Assembly (NCBI GenBank): GCA_020429185.1
Contig: JAGQLO010000012.1
Location: 1 to 35,349 of the forward strand
Direction of reading: 5' to 3'
Source of the DNA: Candidatus Doudnabacteria bacterium
Lineage (GTDB): Bacteria; Patescibacteriota; JABMPQ01; JAGQLO01
DNA: 35,349 nucleotides
Shown: positions 22,449 through 30,366 of the stretch, in pieces
Layout of the letters: the number at the start of each line of letters is the position of its first letter
How positions within the stretch are numbered: position 1 is the first letter of the stretch
The notes under the pieces: generated by a model
The model's input: the letters and a program-made list of their open reading frames with translations, nothing else
The model's database searches: none
Told to the model about the DNA's origin: nothing
Translations under genes and position numbers: made by a program

Positions 22449-23282
22449 CTACTCAAAACCACCCACAGGACTGTCTGCCGGACGCACCACAATCATCAGC
22501 TTGTCGGTACGCGTAATCGGCGCGTGATACCCAGACGGAAAGTCGCGAATCGATGCTACAAAGTCACTCGCGGCAAACACATAGTCCTCACCTTTCGTGA
22601 CGGTTCCAGGATCCTGAGTCACAAATCCACCATCGGCCGTATAGCCGCTCACCACAAGCATGTGTCGCTCTGGCCCAGGCGCTGTATAAAATGGACTCGG
22701 CAACACAGCCCCATTCATCGGCAAAATAAGGATATTGCCCTTCGCTAGCTCACGACGTAGATCATCTGCTACTTCTACCACACGTACTTCTGTATCGACA
22801 TAACCCGTATAGTCTTGCAGTAACGCGTTCGTGTCTTCTGTGGAAAGATCCAGTGTGTACCGACCACGCGTTTGCTGCCACGCAATCAGCTCCTCAATCT
22901 GCTGACGTGCCTGCGCAGGTGCTGGTTTCACCGTTTCTCCTCGCAACCACGCAGCTGCCATCAAGACAGACGCTTCTTCACACGCATCCTGAAAGTCCGG
23001 CAGATTCCATTCACCATTCGGCGCCTGCGAGATAAACGGCACCTCGATCGAAACAGCGTCTGGTAGGACGTCTTCTTGTTCCTCAAGCTCTTCTACAACA
23101 GGCTCTGGCGCAAGCTCTTCCTCATCAACAGAAGAATCTGCAACATCAGTTAACTCCTGCTCCGAATCTTCTACACCTACCGTCGAGCCCTCCTGCAAAC
23201 GCAACGCATACGGAACCACAACAACAAGCGCGCACAACACGAATGCCAGAACACAAAGCAGTACAACGCGACGTTTACTCAT
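22449..23282 (-). CDS. Exported C39-like peptidase
   Basis: 277 residues: a signal/anchor (about 5-25), a long acidic linker rich in Glu, Val and Pro (about 34-75), then a C39-like papain-fold domain with VPFISQAPNGEW, DFQDACEEASVLMAA (likely nucleophile Cys101), RHMLVVSGYTADGGF (likely His207) and TQDPGTVTKGEDY (Asp224). It is a clear paralogue of 8823-9995 without the two N-terminal repeat domains and with Asp rather than Glu at the third catalytic position. It starts about 40 nt after the rpoD stop, so it may be co-transcribed with dnaG and rpoD. The substrate is unknown; an extracytoplasmic protease anchored to the membrane is most likely. Confidence 0.82.
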   Translation of the reverse strand: MSKRRVVLLCVLAFVLCALVVVVPYALRLQEGSTVGVEDSEQELTDVADSSVDEEELAPEPVVEELEEQEDVLPDAVSIEVPFISQAPNGEWNLPDFQDACEEASVLMAAAWLRGETVKPAPAQARQQIEELIAWQQTRGRYTLDLSTEDTNALLQDYTGYVDTEVRVVEVADDLRRELAKGNILILPMNGAVLPSPFYTAPGPERHMLVVSGYTADGGFVTQDPGTVTKGEDYVFAASDFVASIRDFPSGYHAPITRTDKLMIVVRPADSPVGGFE

Positions 23283-23323
23283 ACACGTGCACTGAACGAA
23301 CCACGTTGTGTCGAACGGACATC

Positions 23324-24637
23324 CTAGTAATCCTCCAACTTCTTCACGAGGTCACTGCCACGGATCTTTTCGAGAGCCTTCGCCTCAATCTGACGGATAC
23401 GCTCACGCGTCACACCAAACTCCTGCCCCACTTCTTCCAGCGTGTGACCAATACCGTCTTTCAGTCCAAATCGCATTTCCAAAATCTTCTGTTCACGCGG
23501 CGTCAGCTCTACCACGATTTCGCCAATGTGATCCTTCAACAACTGCAATGACGCTGCGTCGTCTGGAGAAATCGTCTTCACGTCTTCAATAAACTCAGAC
23601 AAACGTGATTCGTCATCGTCGTCGTCACCCACAGACGTGTCGAGCGACACCGTGTCCTGCGAGATCTTCATAATGTGCCGCGCCTTGTCGAGCTCGATAC
23701 CCATTTCAGCCGCAATTTCTTCAGCCATCGGTTCACGTCCCAAATCCTGCACCAACTGACGCTCGATCTGCGTGAACTTGTTGATGGTTTCCACCATGTG
23801 AACCGGAATACGGATCGTTCGTGACTGGTCAGCCAACGCACGCGTAATCGCCTGACGAATCCACCATGTGGCATACGTCGAGAACTTGTATCCCTTTTTG
23901 TAATCGAACTTCTCAACCGCACGGAACAGTCCAAGGTTTCCTTCCTGAATAAGGTCCAGCAACGTGAGATTTCGTCCGGTGTACTTCTTGGCAATCGACA
24001 CCACCAAACGCAAGTTCGCTTCGATCAGCTTTCGGAAGGACTCACGGTCTCCTTCGTCTTTCGCCTTCGCCAACGTTACCTCTTCTTGAGCGGTAAGCAG
24101 GTCTACCTTTCCAATTTCACGCAAATACATCTGAATCGAGTCAGATGTAAGAGCTGCCTCCAAGTCCTTGAGTGATTTCTTGTCGATTTGTTCTACTTCT
24201 GGCTCATCAGAACGCTTGAGCCCAGGAACAGACAATCGACGCTTCTTTGGAGCCGCCTCAACAACTTCAATTCCAAATTGGTGAAACGTGTCGAGCAAGT
24301 CTTCCAACTCGTCCAAGTAATCTTCGAGGTGCGGCATCGCAAACAAAATCTCGTCGTTCGAAACACGACCTCGGTTATGCCCCTTTGAAACAAGGTAATC
24401 AATCTTTCCTTGATTAAGCGCTTCCACCTCTACTTCTACAGGCTTTTTTGCTCGAGTTGTCTTCTGTTTCGTAGAACGCGCAGACGTCGACTTCTTTGTC
24501 GATGCTCGCTTTGCCGACTTTTTCATCGTTTTCTTCGCTGAAGAACGCGAAGAGGTCTTACGCGACGTGGTCGATGTGCTCTTTCCCGCTCGCTTCTTCG
24601 AGGCGGTCTTCTTCGTTGTCTTCTTCTTTGCTGGCAT
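23324..24637 (-). CDS. rpoD: RNA polymerase primary sigma factor with Lys-rich N-terminal tail
   Basis: From the ATG at 24637 the protein has 437 residues. The first roughly 70 are almost only Lys, Thr, Ser, Ala and Arg ([16 protein letters not shown] and so on). After that come a short region 1.1-like part and region 1.2 ([22 protein letters not shown]), region 2 with [19 protein letters not shown] and [16 protein letters not shown], region 3, and region 4 with the helix-turn-helix [24 protein letters not shown]. This set is diagnostic for the housekeeping sigma. The chosen start overlaps the end of dnaG by 80 nt; an ATG at 24526 after the dnaG stop is an alternative and would shorten the tail to about 30 residues. 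No region 1.1 of normal length is present. Confidence 0.93.
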   Translation of the reverse strand: MPAKKKTTKKTASKKRAGKSTSTTSRKTSSRSSAKKTMKKSAKRASTKKSTSARSTKQKTTRAKKPVEVEVEALNQGKIDYLVSKGHNRGRVSNDEILFAMPHLEDYLDELEDLLDTFHQFGIEVVEAAPKKRRLSVPGLKRSDEPEVEQIDKKSLKDLEAALTSDSIQMYLREIGKVDLLTAQEEVTLAKAKDEGDRESFRKLIEANLRLVVSIAKKYTGRNLTLLDLIQEGNLGLFRAVEKFDYKKGYKFSTYATWWIRQAITRALADQSRTIRIPVHMVETINKFTQIERQLVQDLGREPMAEEIAAEMGIELDKARHIMKISQDTVSLDTSVGDDDDDESRLSEFIEDVKTISPDDAASLQLLKDHIGEIVVELTPREQKILEMRFGLKDGIGHTLEEVGQEFGVTRERIRQIEAKALEKIRGSDLVKKLEDY

Positions 24638-26516
24638 GAGAGAGGTTCTGCAAGAAATCGAGCATACGCTGGATCTTTTCAGAAAGAGCCGTAACGCGCT
24701 CGGGTAAGTCATTCTGTTCCGCTTCGGCAAGCGCATGTTGTGCCATGCGAAGCGCATCACGAACGTAGTCTTCCATCAGACGACGTTGCGCAACATCAAA
24801 AGCCTCGTGAAAGGCAGGCGCCGAATACTCGGTTGTGCCCCAAGACTCCTCGGCAGAGAGCAATAGGGCGTCGATACGAGAAGCGAGCGCGGGTAGTTCT
24901 TCCTGAATAGCTCGCCGAATGACTTCTTTCTCGTGAGAACCGTTTCCTGCAGAGTACGTATTCTGAAGCGTGCTGTAAAGAGGACGAAGTTCCTCAACAA
25001 GTGCTTCTTCCCTAAAACTGGGGATAATTCGACTAAGCAAGGAAGGCTCAAAGAGCAACAACGATAGAAGATTTTCAGACAATGTATGACGAAGCGTCTT
25101 TGCCACATGCTCTGTCACGATCTCAGAAGAAGTGCCGCGAGAAGAAGGCGGTAACGCGTCTGAACGCTGTTGCGAGCGCTGCTGCAATGCCTGACTACCG
25201 GTGCCCTGGGCTCGTACTGGCTGGCCCGAACGAGAGCTCTTTGTAAACTCATCCCGAAGAATGTTCTCGTCCATACGTACGAGTCCGGCCAACTTCTGCA
25301 GATAGTGCTCCCGTTCCACCACATCTGGAATCGCACGAAGCATTTCCATCACCTCTTCTACAATCTTCTTTTTGTCGTGCACGTCGTGCGGATCTCGACC
25401 CTGCTTCGAAAGCTCGAACACAAAATCCATCACCGTTTGACGATCTGCAATCACATCGCGCCACGTCTGCACGCTTTGGCGAATACATTCGTCTGGGTCC
25501 TTTCCATCTGGCACACGCGCCACGCGTACATCAAGCCCTTCTTGAATCGCTAACAAAATTCCACGCTTTGTCGCTTCACTTCCCGCCAAGTCCACATCGA
25601 ACGCCAAGATAATGCGGGGCGCAAAACGCTTGAGCAATTTCACCTGATGTTCTGTCAGCGCCGTTCCAGAAGAAGCCACAACATTGGTGACTCCGGCTGC
25701 ATGCGAAGAAATCACGTCCGTTTGACCTTCTACCAATACAGCCTCCCCCTCTTCTCGAATCGACTTCTTTGCCTTACTTAGCCCAAACAGAATACGACTT
25801 TTGTCGTACAGCACGGTTTGAGGCGTATTCACATACTTTGGTGAATCATCATCTGCCCCCGGAAGAACACGAGCGGTAAACCCAACGGTTTCACCATGAA
25901 CATCACGCAGCGGAAACATGACTCGCCGACGAAAACGGTCATAGAGTCCACCCTTCTTTCCATGATTCGCCAACCCAGCCAACACAATGTCGTTGTCTTT
26001 GATGCCCCGCTTATGTAAAAACCCAACCAAGGCGTCCCACGATTCAGGCGCAAACCCTATTTCCCAATCTTCTACAGTTGTCTTAGAAAACCCGCGAGAC
26101 TTCAAATAGTCACGCGCCAACACACCCGCCTCACTCTTTAACAACGCCTGATGATAAAACGCTTTTGCCAACGACATCACTTCCGCGGCTCGAGCGCGCT
26201 CTGTTCGCTCACGCTGTTGCGCAGGTGTCGGTGGCTTCAGTTCAATACCAGCCCGTGTTGCCAATAATTTCAACGCATCCACAAATTCCATTCCCTCAAT
26301 TTTCTGCACAAACGAAATCACGTCGCCACCCTCTGAACAGCCAAAACAATGCCAGATCTGACGTTCTGGATGCACATTAAACGAAGCCGACTTCTCGGAA
26401 TGAAAAGGGCACAGCCCCTTGAAGTTGGCGCCAGCTCGTTTGAGCTGCACGTACTCACCCACCACTTCCGCGATGTCGAGCGCGTCTTTTACTCGTTGTG
26501 CGTCGTTAGATGCCAT
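24558..26516 (-). CDS. dnaG: DNA primase
   Basis: 652 residues in the canonical bacterial layout: N-terminal zinc domain with CPFH (36-39) and CFGC (57-60), the RNA polymerase/TOPRIM core ([17 protein letters not shown]-like block containing the acidic catalytic residue, [18 protein letters not shown] and the DGKDPDE loop), then a C-terminal helicase-binding region that is shorter and more acidic than in model bacteria. It synthesises RNA primers at the replication fork and works with DnaB. It is followed by rpoD with an 80-nt overlap, the conserved core of the macromolecular synthesis operon; rpsU is not upstream. A TTGCGA-17-TACTGT promoter ends 8 nt before the ATG, so the mRNA should be nearly leaderless. 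Confidence 0.95.
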   Translation of the reverse strand: MASNDAQRVKDALDIAEVVGEYVQLKRAGANFKGLCPFHSEKSASFNVHPERQIWHCFGCSEGGDVISFVQKIEGMEFVDALKLLATRAGIELKPPTPAQQRERTERARAAEVMSLAKAFYHQALLKSEAGVLARDYLKSRGFSKTTVEDWEIGFAPESWDALVGFLHKRGIKDNDIVLAGLANHGKKGGLYDRFRRRVMFPLRDVHGETVGFTARVLPGADDDSPKYVNTPQTVLYDKSRILFGLSKAKKSIREEGEAVLVEGQTDVISSHAAGVTNVVASSGTALTEHQVKLLKRFAPRIILAFDVDLAGSEATKRGILLAIQEGLDVRVARVPDGKDPDECIRQSVQTWRDVIADRQTVMDFVFELSKQGRDPHDVHDKKKIVEEVMEMLRAIPDVVEREHYLQKLAGLVRMDENILRDEFTKSSRSGQPVRAQGTGSQALQQRSQQRSDALPPSSRGTSSEIVTEHVAKTLRHTLSENLLSLLLFEPSLLSRIIPSFREEALVEELRPLYSTLQNTYSAGNGSHEKEVIRRAIQEELPALASRIDALLLSAEESWGTTEYSAPAFHEAFDVAQRRLMEDYVRDALRMAQHALAEAEQNDLPERVTALSEKIQRMLDFLQNLSHASKEEDNEEDRLEEASGKEHIDHVA

Positions 26517-26524
26517 AACAGTTC

Positions 26525-26553
26525 ACAGTACGTGGCCACAGCGGTTCTCGCAA
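26525..26553 (-). promoter_or_regulatory. dnaG promoter, overlapping the divergent VOC promoter
   Basis: Minus strand TTGCGA (26553-26548), 17-nt spacer, TACTGT (26530-26525), 8 nt before the ATG. Its -35 overlaps the -35 position of the plus-strand promoter. Confidence 0.5.
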
Positions 26554-26567
26554 TGGTCCACGTTCGC

Positions 26568-26573
26568 TACTAT
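26568..26573 (+). promoter_or_regulatory. -10 (TACTAT) of the VOC gene, leaderless
   Basis: TACTAT ends 9 nt before the ATG at 26583. The -35 position (26545-26550, TTCTCG) is poor and overlaps the dnaG -35. Confidence 0.5.
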
Positions 26574-26582
26574 GTGCACACT

Positions 26583-26981
26583 ATGACATTCCATCCGCAT
26601 CATGTCGCCCTCAGCGTGGGCACACTCGACCGCAGCGTGAAGTTCTACGAAAAGTTTGGATTCACGGAAGTAGGTCGATGGGAACAGCAAGATCCACAGG
26701 CAACTATTGCCCGTCTTGAACTCGACGGATTTATTCTTGAACTGTGGGACACGAATGGAGATCGTGGGCTTCCCATGTACCGACAAAACATGGTGAGTGA
26801 GCTCAAGGCACTTGGCACAAAACACGTTGCGCTTAGCGTCGACAATCTCGAAGAAGCGATTGAAGAACTGCAATCACAAGGGGTAACCATTTCGGGATCA
26901 CGCGAAGATAGCAGCGGCCTGAATCATGCGCTCATCTCAGACCCAGACGGCATTCTCTTAGAACTTGTAGAAACGAAGTGA
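26583..26981 (+). CDS. VOC/glyoxalase-fold protein
   Basis: 132 residues from the ATG at 26583. Two half-modules are visible: FHPHHVALSVGTLDRSVKFY with FILELWD, and KHVALSVDNLEEAIEELQ with HALISDPDGILLELVE. This internal symmetry and the His/Glu positions (HHVAL, LEL, KHVAL, LEL) fit a metal-dependent glyoxalase I-like or lactoylglutathione lyase-like protein, though CPR bacteria generally lack glutathione. It is only distantly like the two other VOC proteins here. Its TGA overlaps the ATG of the next gene (TGATG). The longer open frame from 26349 overlaps dnaG and is rejected. It is divergent from dnaG with overlapping promoters. Confidence 0.87.
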   Translation: MTFHPHHVALSVGTLDRSVKFYEKFGFTEVGRWEQQDPQATIARLELDGFILELWDTNGDRGLPMYRQNMVSELKALGTKHVALSVDNLEEAIEELQSQGVTISGSREDSSGLNHALISDPDGILLELVETK

Positions 26982-27448
26982 TGGCACGCAGAGTAGCCGG
27001 CCGAAAGATTACCTTCGATTCTGGCAATCGCCGGTCTCGATGGCCGTGGATCACAGGCGTTGCTGTGGTGATTCTTCTTGTTGCCGGCGAACTCTGGTGG
27101 TGGACTTCACAGCCCGAACCCGAACCCGAGCCCTCTACTGTTCCCACCGAAACGGTCCTAGAAGTAGACGAGGACGGCATCATCATTCCAAACCCAACGG
27201 AAGCCAAAATCGCCTGTGACCGAAGCGGGGGCGATCTTCGCACCACACCAGAAGGAACCACTGCGTGCGCCTCCCGCCTGGATGACGCTGGTACAGAATG
27301 CACCGACAGCAGTGAATGCATTGGCCAATGCATCGCCTTAGAAGATTCAGAAGAAACAGGCATTGGTGCCTGCCAAGAACTTTCTGTCTTAAGTGGTAGC
27401 CCTCCCACTGTCAGCAAGGGCGAAGTATTGAAGACGATTCTTGAGTAA
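26981..27448 (+). CDS. Membrane-anchored Cys-rich protein
   Basis: No named family recognised. 155 residues from an ATG overlapping the VOC stop. A basic N-terminus (ARRVAGRK, RRSRW) precedes one membrane helix (about 25-44), a Pro-Glu repeat (PEPEPEP) and an acidic linker, then a small domain with six cysteines: IACDRS, TTACAS, TECTDSSECIGQCIA, GACQE. The C-x6-C-x3-C pattern resembles small disulfide-knotted domains common in exported proteins of CPR and delta-proteobacteria. N-in, C-out topology is expected. Coupled translation with the VOC gene suggests co-expression, but no joint function is evident. It ends directly against the convergent F420-0 ligase-like gene. Confidence 0.75.
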   Translation: MARRVAGRKITFDSGNRRSRWPWITGVAVVILLVAGELWWWTSQPEPEPEPSTVPTETVLEVDEDGIIIPNPTEAKIACDRSGGDLRTTPEGTTACASRLDDAGTECTDSSECIGQCIALEDSEETGIGACQELSVLSGSPPTVSKGEVLKTILE

Positions 27449-28165
27449 CTACGCTCGACGAACAATACATAGCGGCGTCTGCTCAGAAGACTGTCCGAGC
27501 GGATTATCCTTAAAGATCTCTGCCGCAACTTCTGCAGAAGGCGCGTTCTTTGAACGACCCAACACATCTACTCCGAGATCGTTCGCGTCAATAATCACGA
27601 TTTCTACCCCAAACTGCTCAGCAAGCGTGCGCGCTACACCATTCGGATCCTTTGGCCCAAGGGTTGCACATGTGTTATATGGCGGAAGCGTGTAGTCGCA
27701 CGGTCCATCAATCGCGGCCGCCTCACGTCCAGCCACGCGATAAAACATGCCTCGAATGCCAAGTGGCTTTGTGACTGCCGCAACTGCCGCCGCAAGAAGA
27801 ATACGAAACGTTCCAACCTCACGGATCGCGAGCTCCATCGTCCACGGACTTCCCAACCCAATCCCGGCTGGCGTCTTGTGAACGTACTTCGAAAGCTTCA
27901 CAGCTAACGGACGAGCTTCAATGTCATCGATCTTATACGAACGTCCTTGCGTAATCGCCACCACACGTTCGCTCATAAACAACACATCGCCCTCTTTGAG
28001 ATGTGGTTTTGCATAATGATCCACCACAAGAGAGATCTCATCGTCCGGCATCACCACGTGCGTTTTGATCGGCCAACGCTCATAGCGAACACCCTCAACC
28101 TCGCGGATGAGTTCCTTTCCACTATTCGAACCAGGCAGGGTCAATGAATCGTTCATAGGCGACAT
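27449..28165 (-). CDS. Coenzyme F420-0:L-glutamate ligase-like protein (CofE family)
   Basis: 238 residues with the CofE/FbiB N-domain layout: WPIKTHVVMPDDEISLVVDHYAK near the start, LKEGDVLFMSERVVAITQGR, a central hydrophobic block, YRVAGREAAAIDGPCDYTLPPYN and a C-terminal IVIIDANDLGVDVLG. CofE adds glutamates to F420-0 in archaea and actinobacteria. Homologues are frequent in CPR genomes that have no other F420 genes, so a different amide-forming role is possible. No F420 gene occurs in the window. TATGAT ends 8 nt before the ATG, so the mRNA should be near-leaderless; it is divergent from the gene at 28225 and convergent, with no gap, with the gene at 26981. Confidence 0.85.
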   Translation of the reverse strand: MSPMNDSLTLPGSNSGKELIREVEGVRYERWPIKTHVVMPDDEISLVVDHYAKPHLKEGDVLFMSERVVAITQGRSYKIDDIEARPLAVKLSKYVHKTPAGIGLGSPWTMELAIREVGTFRILLAAAVAAVTKPLGIRGMFYRVAGREAAAIDGPCDYTLPPYNTCATLGPKDPNGVARTLAEQFGVEIVIIDANDLGVDVLGRSKNAPSAEVAAEIFKDNPLGQSSEQTPLCIVRRA

Positions 28166-28173
28166 GTAACTTC

Positions 28174-28179
28174 ATCATA
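28174..28179 (-). promoter_or_regulatory. -10 (TATGAT) at leaderless distance from the F420-0 ligase-like gene
   Basis: TATGAT on the minus strand 8 nt before the ATG at 28165; TAGACC lies about 18 nt further upstream as a possible -35. Confidence 0.5.
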
Positions 28180-28224
28180 CAAAGAAAGCGAAACATTGGT
28201 CTATACTCAGCACACAATATACCT

Positions 28225-28749
28225 ATGAAATCCATTCCCTTTTGGCAAGAGCAAGCAACGCTTACATCCTTACAAGACGTCATGTTCGACCTTCAAAAGA
28301 CGGCTCCGGAAAGTACATGGGCGACTCGGAGTCTCGGGTGGACAACACAAGCGATCGCAGAACTCACAGACGCAGGATTCACACAATGGTGGTATGTCCC
28401 AGCCTTTCCGGTGTCGGCACTGCAAACACTAGTGCTGCCAGAACATCGTCACCTCGTTTCAGAAGTCTTGCCGGCACCGCTGTTTGGAGACGGAACAACC
28501 GGTACGAAAGCAGTTGAGACCTATAAGGCACAGCGAGATTCTTATGTTCCAGAGTGCATGAACCTGATCGCAAGCCTAGAAGAATCAATCCGAACGCAGG
28601 GATTTACAACAAGTCTCACGTTAAAATGGGAAAATGAAATGGCCTCTCACATCGACGGATTACATCGAATCATTGCCCTTCTCAGTACATACAGCGCCAC
28701 ACATAATCCAACGACCGTTCCAACCTACATTGTGTGTAAAAACGCATAA
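28225..28749 (+). CDS. Hypothetical protein with a ParB-like DGxHR motif
   Basis: 174 residues, cytoplasmic, no signal peptide. I do not recognise a named family over the full length. Near the C-terminus HIDGLHRIIALLSTY matches the D-G-x-H-R motif of the ParB/sulfiredoxin nucleotide-binding fold, which is found in ParB, in phage ParB-like proteins and in orphan CTP- or ATP-using proteins. The first half (WATRSLGWTTQAIAELTDAGFTQWWYVPAFP) is helical with many Trp. TATACT lies 17 nt before the ATG, giving a leader of about 10 nt without a Shine-Dalgarno. It stands alone, divergent from the F420-0 ligase-like gene. The ParB link rests on one motif, so treat it as a lead. Confidence 0.6.
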   Translation: MKSIPFWQEQATLTSLQDVMFDLQKTAPESTWATRSLGWTTQAIAELTDAGFTQWWYVPAFPVSALQTLVLPEHRHLVSEVLPAPLFGDGTTGTKAVETYKAQRDSYVPECMNLIASLEESIRTQGFTTSLTLKWENEMASHIDGLHRIIALLSTYSATHNPTTVPTYIVCKNA

Positions 28750-28788
28750 AAAAAGACCGCCTTCAGCCCCCGATCAGGCTGTAGACGG
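28747..28788 (-). terminator. Terminator of the M50 protease gene, containing its stop codon
   Basis: A 12-bp imperfect stem (arms 28777-28788 and 28757-28768, one mismatch and one G-T wobble, 8-nt loop) followed by a T tract. The TGA stop at 28765-28763 lies in the 3' arm, so the last codons and the terminator share sequence. Confidence 0.75.
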
Positions 28789-29563
28789 AATCGCGGAACA
28801 CGAGGTCCGACACGCCGGCCGTGGCCAGCTCCTGCAGAGCAAAGCCAGAGGCACCGAGCGCGATGACGGCGAGCACGGCAGCAAACACGTACCACTTCGT
28901 ATGCCGCCCGCGAAGAGCTATCGGCGCAGGACGCTTCAGCACCAGCCACAGGACCTGCGCCAGCGCGAGCACGTTGATGACCGACAACACCCAGTACGTC
29001 CAGTGCGAACCCAAGAAGTACTTGGCCGACGCGGACGACACAAGGATGACACCCAAGCCGGTGAACAAGACTGTTCTGCGAGACGAACTCCCCGCGAGCA
29101 GCTTCACGAACTGAGTACCATCGGTGGGCGGAACGAGTGCCGGCAGCATGTTGATCAGCGTCAGCCACGAGAGCAGGTACACAACCGTCATGCTCTCTAC
29201 TACATGCGCCGGGAACATTGTCGTCAACACCAGAAGCGTGCCAACGAACACTGCGCTTGTCACCGGCCCCGCGAGCAGGATGGTGGCGTAACCATCTTCA
29301 GACACATCGTCGAGCGAAGCTCTCGTTCCGTTCATAAGTCCAGTCAGAAAGACGGAATCGACGGTCACGCAACAACGACGCATCGCACGAGCATGCGCCA
29401 GCTCATGTAACACCGTGAAGATCATGCCTACGAGCACGAGCCACCACGAGAACACGAGGCTCCACAGCGCAACCGACGCCGTAAACCCGTACACCGGGTA
29501 CGAGAACGGCGCGAACAACACACGGTCGAGCGGCGTTCGCGCCACCCATGAGAACCGACTCAT
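28763..29563 (-). CDS. GC-rich intramembrane metalloprotease of the S2P/M50 type
   Basis: From the ATG at 29563 (GGAG 6 nt upstream) the 266-residue protein has about six membrane helices, the zinc motif HELAH (53-57) inside a helix, and the second motif LINMLPALVPPTDG (138-148; Asn138, Asp148 third zinc ligand). These are the two signatures of site-2 proteases, which cut membrane-bound anti-sigma factors or signal peptides. There is no PDZ domain, so it belongs to the small, compact branch. Composition is GC-richer than in the neighbouring reductase gene. It is solitary, with a likely promoter overlapping the end of that gene. Its substrate is not evident: no anti-sigma factor is nearby. The in-frame start at 29605 precedes the Shine-Dalgarno and is rejected. 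Confidence 0.88.
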   Translation of the reverse strand: MSRFSWVARTPLDRVLFAPFSYPVYGFTASVALWSLVFSWWLVLVGMIFTVLHELAHARAMRRCCVTVDSVFLTGLMNGTRASLDDVSEDGYATILLAGPVTSAVFVGTLLVLTTMFPAHVVESMTVVYLLSWLTLINMLPALVPPTDGTQFVKLLAGSSSRRTVLFTGLGVILVSSASAKYFLGSHWTYWVLSVINVLALAQVLWLVLKRPAPIALRGRHTKWYVFAAVLAVIALGASGFALQELATAGVSDLVFRDSVYSLIGG

Positions 29564-29569
29564 TTTTGT

Positions 29570-29573
29570 CTCC
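29570..29573 (-). promoter_or_regulatory. Shine-Dalgarno deciding the ATG at 29563
   Basis: GGAG on the minus strand (in TGCGGAGACAAAA), 6 nt before the ATG. It favours the 266-residue form. Confidence 0.6.
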
Positions 29574-29640
29574 GCACGAGTAAAAGGTCCATCTCTGCAG
29601 AACACAGTCCACCTGAAAATACGTTTCAGCAGAGCCGAAC

Positions 29641-29669
29641 ATCAAACCACAGAACAAGTTTTACGTCAA
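29641..29669 (-). promoter_or_regulatory. Candidate promoter of the M50 gene within the end of the reductase gene
   Basis: Minus strand TTGACG (29669-29664), 17-nt spacer, TTTGAT (29646-29641). The -35 includes the last codons and stop of the reductase gene. Confidence 0.4.
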
Positions 29670-30179
29670 TGCACGTGAATACTGCAGCAGCACTGTTCCC
29701 GAGTCATTTATTTGCTCAACCGATTTCAGTGAAAAACGCTTGAGATAGTCTCCGTGATCCATCAATGAAATTCCTTTGCCAAACACAAGTGGCTCGATGG
29801 TGAGATACACCTCATCAACCAAATCTTGCTCGAACGCCCACTCATATACGGCACGACCACCCAAAATACACACGCGCTCAGCACCAAGACGTTTGAGCTC
29901 TGCCATCACATCAACCCCAGCCGGATTCATCCATGCCAAGCGACCATGTTCACGTTGAATACCAGAAACGGATTGCGTAAACACAAGAAGATTTCGAACA
30001 GAAAGCGGTTCTTTTGCGAGATCATAGGTTGCACGTCCAACGATAACCGCATCACTCACATCTAACTTTGAACGCATAAACAAAAAATCTTCCTCACTCG
30101 TCCACTCCGTTGTCAAAAACGAGGAAGATTTTGAAATCTTTCCATCAAGAGTCATCGCAGCCAGCACAAAACAGGTCAT
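29661..30179 (-). CDS. RibD C-terminal domain/dihydrofolate-reductase-like protein
   Basis: The ATG at 30179 gives 172 residues of the RibD_C fold, an NADPH-binding reductase fold shared with dihydrofolate reductase: TCFVLAAMTLDGKIS at the start, DAVIVGRATYDL in the middle, then VCILGGRAVYEWAFEQDLVDEVYLTIEPLVFG. Stand-alone proteins of this family are usually called DHFR-like or 5-amino-6-(5-phosphoribosylamino)uracil reductase-like; without the deaminase domain the riboflavin role is unlikely. TATGCT ends 6 nt before this ATG, which supports both the start and a leaderless mRNA and argues against the open frame up to 30212. The divergent neighbour is the RRM gene. Confidence 0.85.
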   Translation of the reverse strand: MTCFVLAAMTLDGKISKSSSFLTTEWTSEEDFLFMRSKLDVSDAVIVGRATYDLAKEPLSVRNLLVFTQSVSGIQREHGRLAWMNPAGVDVMAELKRLGAERVCILGGRAVYEWAFEQDLVDEVYLTIEPLVFGKGISLMDHGDYLKRFSLKSVEQINDSGTVLLQYSRALT

Positions 30180-30185
30180 GCACTC

Positions 30186-30191
30186 AGCATA
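30186..30191 (-). promoter_or_regulatory. -10 (TATGCT) at leaderless distance from the reductase gene
   Basis: TATGCT on the minus strand 6 nt before the ATG at 30179. Confidence 0.5.
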
Positions 30192-30229
30192 CGGAATTCG
30201 CTCCAAAATCAAAATAGGCCACGAAACCG

Positions 30230-30258
30230 TTGACCCGAAGCCATTTTTAGGGTAGAAT
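30230..30258 (+). promoter_or_regulatory. Sigma-70 type promoter of the RRM gene
   Basis: TTGACC (30230-30235), 17-nt spacer, TAGAAT (30253-30258). Transcription should start near 30265, giving a leader of about 100 nt with a small GCGC-GTGT-GCGC hairpin and no Shine-Dalgarno. Confidence 0.75.
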
Positions 30259-30366
30259 GTCCGGGAATGTACTTGCTGTAGCGGATTGCAAGAGGCGCGT
30301 GTGCGCAGTCTGCCTTGAACAAACCCAATTCAGCCCACATTCATTTGTAAGTGTTTTACCCAACCT

